Source: Verrucomicrobiales bacterium
GTDB lineage: Bacteria; Verrucomicrobiota; Verrucomicrobiia; Verrucomicrobiales; DEV007
Length of the DNA: 9,124 nucleotides
Assembly: GCA_022424805.1 (NCBI GenBank)
Contig: JAKMGR010000384.1
Location: forward strand, 1 to 9,124
Direction of reading: 5' to 3'
Of this stretch, positions 6,751 to 9,124 are shown piece by piece. Under the pieces are notes generated by a model. It made no database searches, was not told the DNA's origin, and saw nothing but the letters and a program-made list of their open reading frames with translations. A program made the translations under genes and the position numbers. The first letter of the stretch is position 1, and every line of letters starts with the position of its first letter.

Positions 6751-8076
6751 TCACTTACCGAATCGGTAAAGTGCGGTGTCAGATCGCAGAATGAGCGCAC
6801 CGTCGAGAGCGGCAGGAGAGGCCATGATCGAACCTGCAATCTGGTTTTTGGCCATCTCGCGATAGGTCTTTTCCGGAGCAAAAACGGTGACAGTTCCTTC
6901 CTGATTGCCGAGGTAGATTTTCCCATCGGCGAAGAGAGGAGAGGCGGAGTAGTTCCCGTCGATCCGTTCGTTCCAGTGCAGGGTGCCAGTCGCGGCGTCG
7001 AAACAGGAGCCAACACCTCCATCAGAAATCAGGTAGAGTTCGTCTCCGACTAAAAGCGGGCTTGGCTTGGCCGGGATTCGCTTGGGATCTTCCCAAGCGA
7101 CCTTATCCTGTTTGGTAATATCGCCCGATCCATCGACGCGGATAGCCATGAGCTTCGGTTTTCCAAACCCGGTTGAGATATATACCAACTGGTGTTTGTC
7201 GCTGAAAACAGGGCGGGGGACAACAGAGAATCCACTCCCGTGGTCGAAACGCCAGAACTCCTTGCCAGTCTTCGGCTCGTAGCTGATCAACCACTGCGCG
7301 CCCATGCAGATGAGTTGGTCGCGTCCGGCTTGGTCCTTTATAAGAATGGGGGTGCAGTAGGCTTTTTTCTGGTCGCCTTTGGGAGCTCGCATCGCAGGGC
7401 GGTCGGTTCTCCACACTGTTTCGCCAGTGGATACTTGCAAAGCGATCACAAATTGCTGATCGGTCCCATCGCAGATGAGAATGAGCAGATCGTCAGCGAT
7501 GAAGGGGGAACTGCCTGGTCCGACGCTGTGATCGATCTTGATTTTTCGTTCCCAGACGACTTTTTCTGTTTTGCGATCCAAGGCGTAGGTGCCGAAAGAT
7601 CCGAAATGGGCAATGACGAGATCGCCACTCAAGACTGGAGTCGGAGAAGCGTAGCTGTTGAGTGAGTGAATCGCTTCGGGGGTTGGAACAGACTGCAGGG
7701 GCTTTTCCAGGAGGATCTCTCCGGAATTGGGGTCGACTTTGAGCACGGTGAGCTCAATCGATGAAGCGACTTGCAGTTGTTTGAATTTCTTCTCTTCCAC
7801 TCCCTGCTTTTTGAAGAGTTCGATTCGCTCTTCTTCCGTTGGAAATTTCTCAATCGCGGTAGTGAGCCAGAATGCTTCGCCGTCAAAAATGGGAGAAGAC
7901 CAGCCTCGTCCTGGGAGATCCGTCTTCCACGCAATGTTGGACTCTTCGCCGAAGTCGAGCGGGACATTTTCCGCCGTGGCGATTCCGTCTCCGGTCGGTC
8001 CTCGGAATTGCGGCCAGTTGTCTGCAAAAAGTCCGCTCGGAAGAATGGCTAGGATCAGAAGGGGTATGAATCTCAT
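6751..8076 (-). CDS. Exported PQQ-like beta-propeller repeat protein
   Basis: A 441-residue protein with a Sec signal peptide (MRFIPLLILAILPSGLFA, cleavage near residue 18), then NWPQFRGPTGDG, the usual opening of PQQ-binding-like beta-propeller proteins of this phylum. Blade repeats recur through the chain, each with a Gly-Asp or Asp-Gly turn and a strand such as DDLLILICDG, DELYLISDGG or GKIYLGNQEG; typical inter-blade motifs are TGETVWR, TGKEFWR and TGTLHWN. A charged, probably helical insertion sits at about 75-106. The fold resembles BamB and quinoprotein dehydrogenases, but I see no evidence for quinone binding, so a scaffold or binding role is as likely as an enzyme. I start at the ATG at 8076, which places the signal peptide first; the ATG at 8163 would add 29 poor residues inside rbsK. 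It lies 13 bases after rbsK. Family secure, function unknown. Confidence 0.9.
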   Translation of the reverse strand: MRFIPLLILAILPSGLFADNWPQFRGPTGDGIATAENVPLDFGEESNIAWKTDLPGRGWSSPIFDGEAFWLTTAIEKFPTEEERIELFKKQGVEEKKFKQLQVASSIELTVLKVDPNSGEILLEKPLQSVPTPEAIHSLNSYASPTPVLSGDLVIAHFGSFGTYALDRKTEKVVWERKIKIDHSVGPGSSPFIADDLLILICDGTDQQFVIALQVSTGETVWRTDRPAMRAPKGDQKKAYCTPILIKDQAGRDQLICMGAQWLISYEPKTGKEFWRFDHGSGFSVVPRPVFSDKHQLVYISTGFGKPKLMAIRVDGSGDITKQDKVAWEDPKRIPAKPSPLLVGDELYLISDGGVGSCFDAATGTLHWNERIDGNYSASPLFADGKIYLGNQEGTVTVFAPEKTYREMAKNQIAGSIMASPAALDGALILRSDTALYRFGK

Positions 8077-8089
8077 GGGCTGGGGAGAA

Positions 8090-9025
8090 TCAGTTGGATA
8101 GATGTTCGAGATGTTGCTCCACCTTTTCCCGGTCCGGGATGGGATCCTGAGCGCCGGAGCCAAGCGTGGTCAATGCACCAGCACAATTGGCCGCTCGGAT
8201 CGCATTCTCAAGCGATTCCCCCTCCGCGATTCGGCAGGTGAAACATCCCGCGAACGCGTCGCCAGCTCCCACTGTATCGATGGGAAGGACGGGCAGCGTC
8301 TCCACTTGAAAAGGATCGTCACTTCGGGGATAAACGATCGTATCGTTTCCGCCACGGGTGATGATGAGGTGCTCAACTCGGATTTCGGTGAGTCGCTGGC
8401 GAACAACGGAAATTTCTTCCTGGAGCGGATCGAACTCGAGGACTTCAATGGCTTCCCCTTCGTTCACAATCAGGTAATCAGTTTGAATCTCCTGCCATGG
8501 AAAAATAGGATCGTAGGGTGAAGGATTGATGACTAGAGGGATATTTGCTTCATTCGCGATCCGCGCTGCACCGATCAATGGCGGGATCGGAATTTCAAAA
8601 TTGGCCAACACAGCATCGGAGGAGGTAAGGTTGGACTGGTTCTCCCGAATGTCAGATTCCGTCAGTTCCTCGTTCGCTCCTCCGGAAACGACGATCATGT
8701 TTTCTCCCGATTCATCAACTGTGATGAAAGCTGCGCCAGTCCGTGAATTGGCGGTCTGCAGGCAACTGAGGTCGATTCCTTCCTGAACCAATGATTCGCG
8801 ATACTCCTGCCCCTCGGCGTCGTCGCCTATGGAACCAAAAAATCTTACTTTTGCGCCTTGCCGGGACGCTGATATAGCTTGATTGGCGCCCTTGCCGCCG
8901 TGGAACAATTCGAGGCTGAGACAGGCGATTGTTTCACCGGGAGCCGGCAGAGTTTCGACTCGGGTAAAGTAGTCGATATTCAAAGAGCCAATGACCGAAA
9001 TGGTCGATTGAGACGATTTGCTCAT
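8090..9025 (-). CDS. rbsK: Ribokinase (PfkB family carbohydrate kinase)
   Basis: A 311-residue cytoplasmic PfkB-family kinase, close to E. coli RbsK (309 residues), expected to phosphorylate D-ribose to ribose 5-phosphate with ATP. Visible motifs are GSLNID at 13-18 (sugar-binding Asn and Asp), HGGKGANQA at 42-50, NFEIP around 142-146 (Glu144 matches the ribose-contacting Glu of E. coli), INPSP at 166-170, VNEGEA at 187-192, and the PfkB signature DTVGAGDAF at 250-258 with catalytic base Asp256. All key residues are present. The ATG overlaps the stop of the upstream gene as ATGA, suggesting translational coupling, and the PQQ-propeller gene follows after 13 bases. No ribose transporter gene is visible, so a related pentose or nucleoside substrate is possible. 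Confidence 0.92.
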   Translation of the reverse strand: MSKSSQSTISVIGSLNIDYFTRVETLPAPGETIACLSLELFHGGKGANQAISASRQGAKVRFFGSIGDDAEGQEYRESLVQEGIDLSCLQTANSRTGAAFITVDESGENMIVVSGGANEELTESDIRENQSNLTSSDAVLANFEIPIPPLIGAARIANEANIPLVINPSPYDPIFPWQEIQTDYLIVNEGEAIEVLEFDPLQEEISVVRQRLTEIRVEHLIITRGGNDTIVYPRSDDPFQVETLPVLPIDTVGAGDAFAGCFTCRIAEGESLENAIRAANCAGALTTLGSGAQDPIPDREKVEQHLEHLSN

Positions 9026-9124
9026 AAATTGGGGAGAGGAAGGCTAACAAAGAATTCCCCGTTGGGAAGTGATTGTTTCTGCCCTGTCTCGTCGACGCCA
9101 ACCTGCGTTACTTCGGTGGAGAAA
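9022..9124 (-). CDS. C-terminal fragment of an unidentified protein, 5' part beyond window edge
   Basis: One minus-strand frame is open from the window edge to a TGA at 9022-9024, giving 33 residues that include STEVTQVGVDETGQKQSLP and end LPLPNL. The stop overlaps the rbsK start as ATGA, which supports a real upstream gene in the same operon. The segment VGVDETGQKQSLP vaguely recalls the last strand and tail of YbgC-like hotdog acyl-CoA thioesterases (a 'VD..G....LP' ending), but the fragment is too short to assign and I make no functional claim. The other two minus-strand frames are less convincing: one ends at a stop 12 bases in, and one gives an arginine-rich peptide ending before rbsK. 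Confidence 0.55.
   Translation of the reverse strand, partial: FSTEVTQVGVDETGQKQSLPNGEFFVSLPLPNL

Noticed and set aside
8077..8163. 29-residue N-terminal extension of the PQQ-propeller protein
   Set aside because: It would bury the signal peptide and overlap the rbsK coding region; the ATG at 8076 gives a clean signal peptide.
1..9124. Mobile element, CRISPR or defence island
   Set aside because: No transposase, integrase, repeat array, terminal inverted repeats or Cas-like gene was seen. RadC occurs near mobile elements in some genomes, but here it sits among housekeeping genes.

Overview
The window looks like a chromosomal segment of a Gram-negative bacterium of the Planctomycetes-Verrucomicrobia group, most likely a verrucomicrobium; this is inferred from protein families only. 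The paired DUF1549/DUF1553 and DUF1501 proteins, an SHD1 domain and a PQQ-type propeller opening with NWPQFRGP are typical of that group, and lpxA implies a lipid A outer membrane. The DNA has moderate GC content and is densely coding. I saw no tRNA, rRNA, CRISPR array, insertion sequence or phage gene.

Left part (1-2988): lpxA (lipid A biosynthesis, cut by the left edge) lies 13 bases downstream of radC on the minus strand. radC is divergent from mnmE (tRNA wobble-uridine modification GTPase) on the plus strand, with about 150 bp between them. mnmE appears to start at TTG. These are housekeeping genes. A roughly 230-bp non-coding gap follows mnmE and contains a strong intrinsic terminator for the minus-strand genes to its right.

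Right part (3166-9124): all genes are on the minus strand. In transcription order they are the tail of an unidentified gene, rbsK (ribokinase family, ATGA overlap with that tail), an exported PQQ-type beta-propeller protein 13 bases later, a 136-bp gap with a good sigma-70-like promoter, an exported SHD1-DUF1549-DUF1553 protein, and a Tat-type DUF1501 protein 54 bases later, ending at the terminator. The last two form the classic paired cassette of this phylum, whose biochemical role is unknown to me. Three consecutive proteins carry export signals, so this part probably encodes an envelope or periplasmic function, with rbsK as a cytoplasmic sugar or nucleoside kinase.

Across the window none of the seven assignable starts has a Shine-Dalgarno sequence; most have a short C-rich pyrimidine tract instead. 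The DUF1549/DUF1501 cassette with its own promoter, and this unusual initiation context, are the two points most worth following up. Nothing here is clearly a wholly new system.
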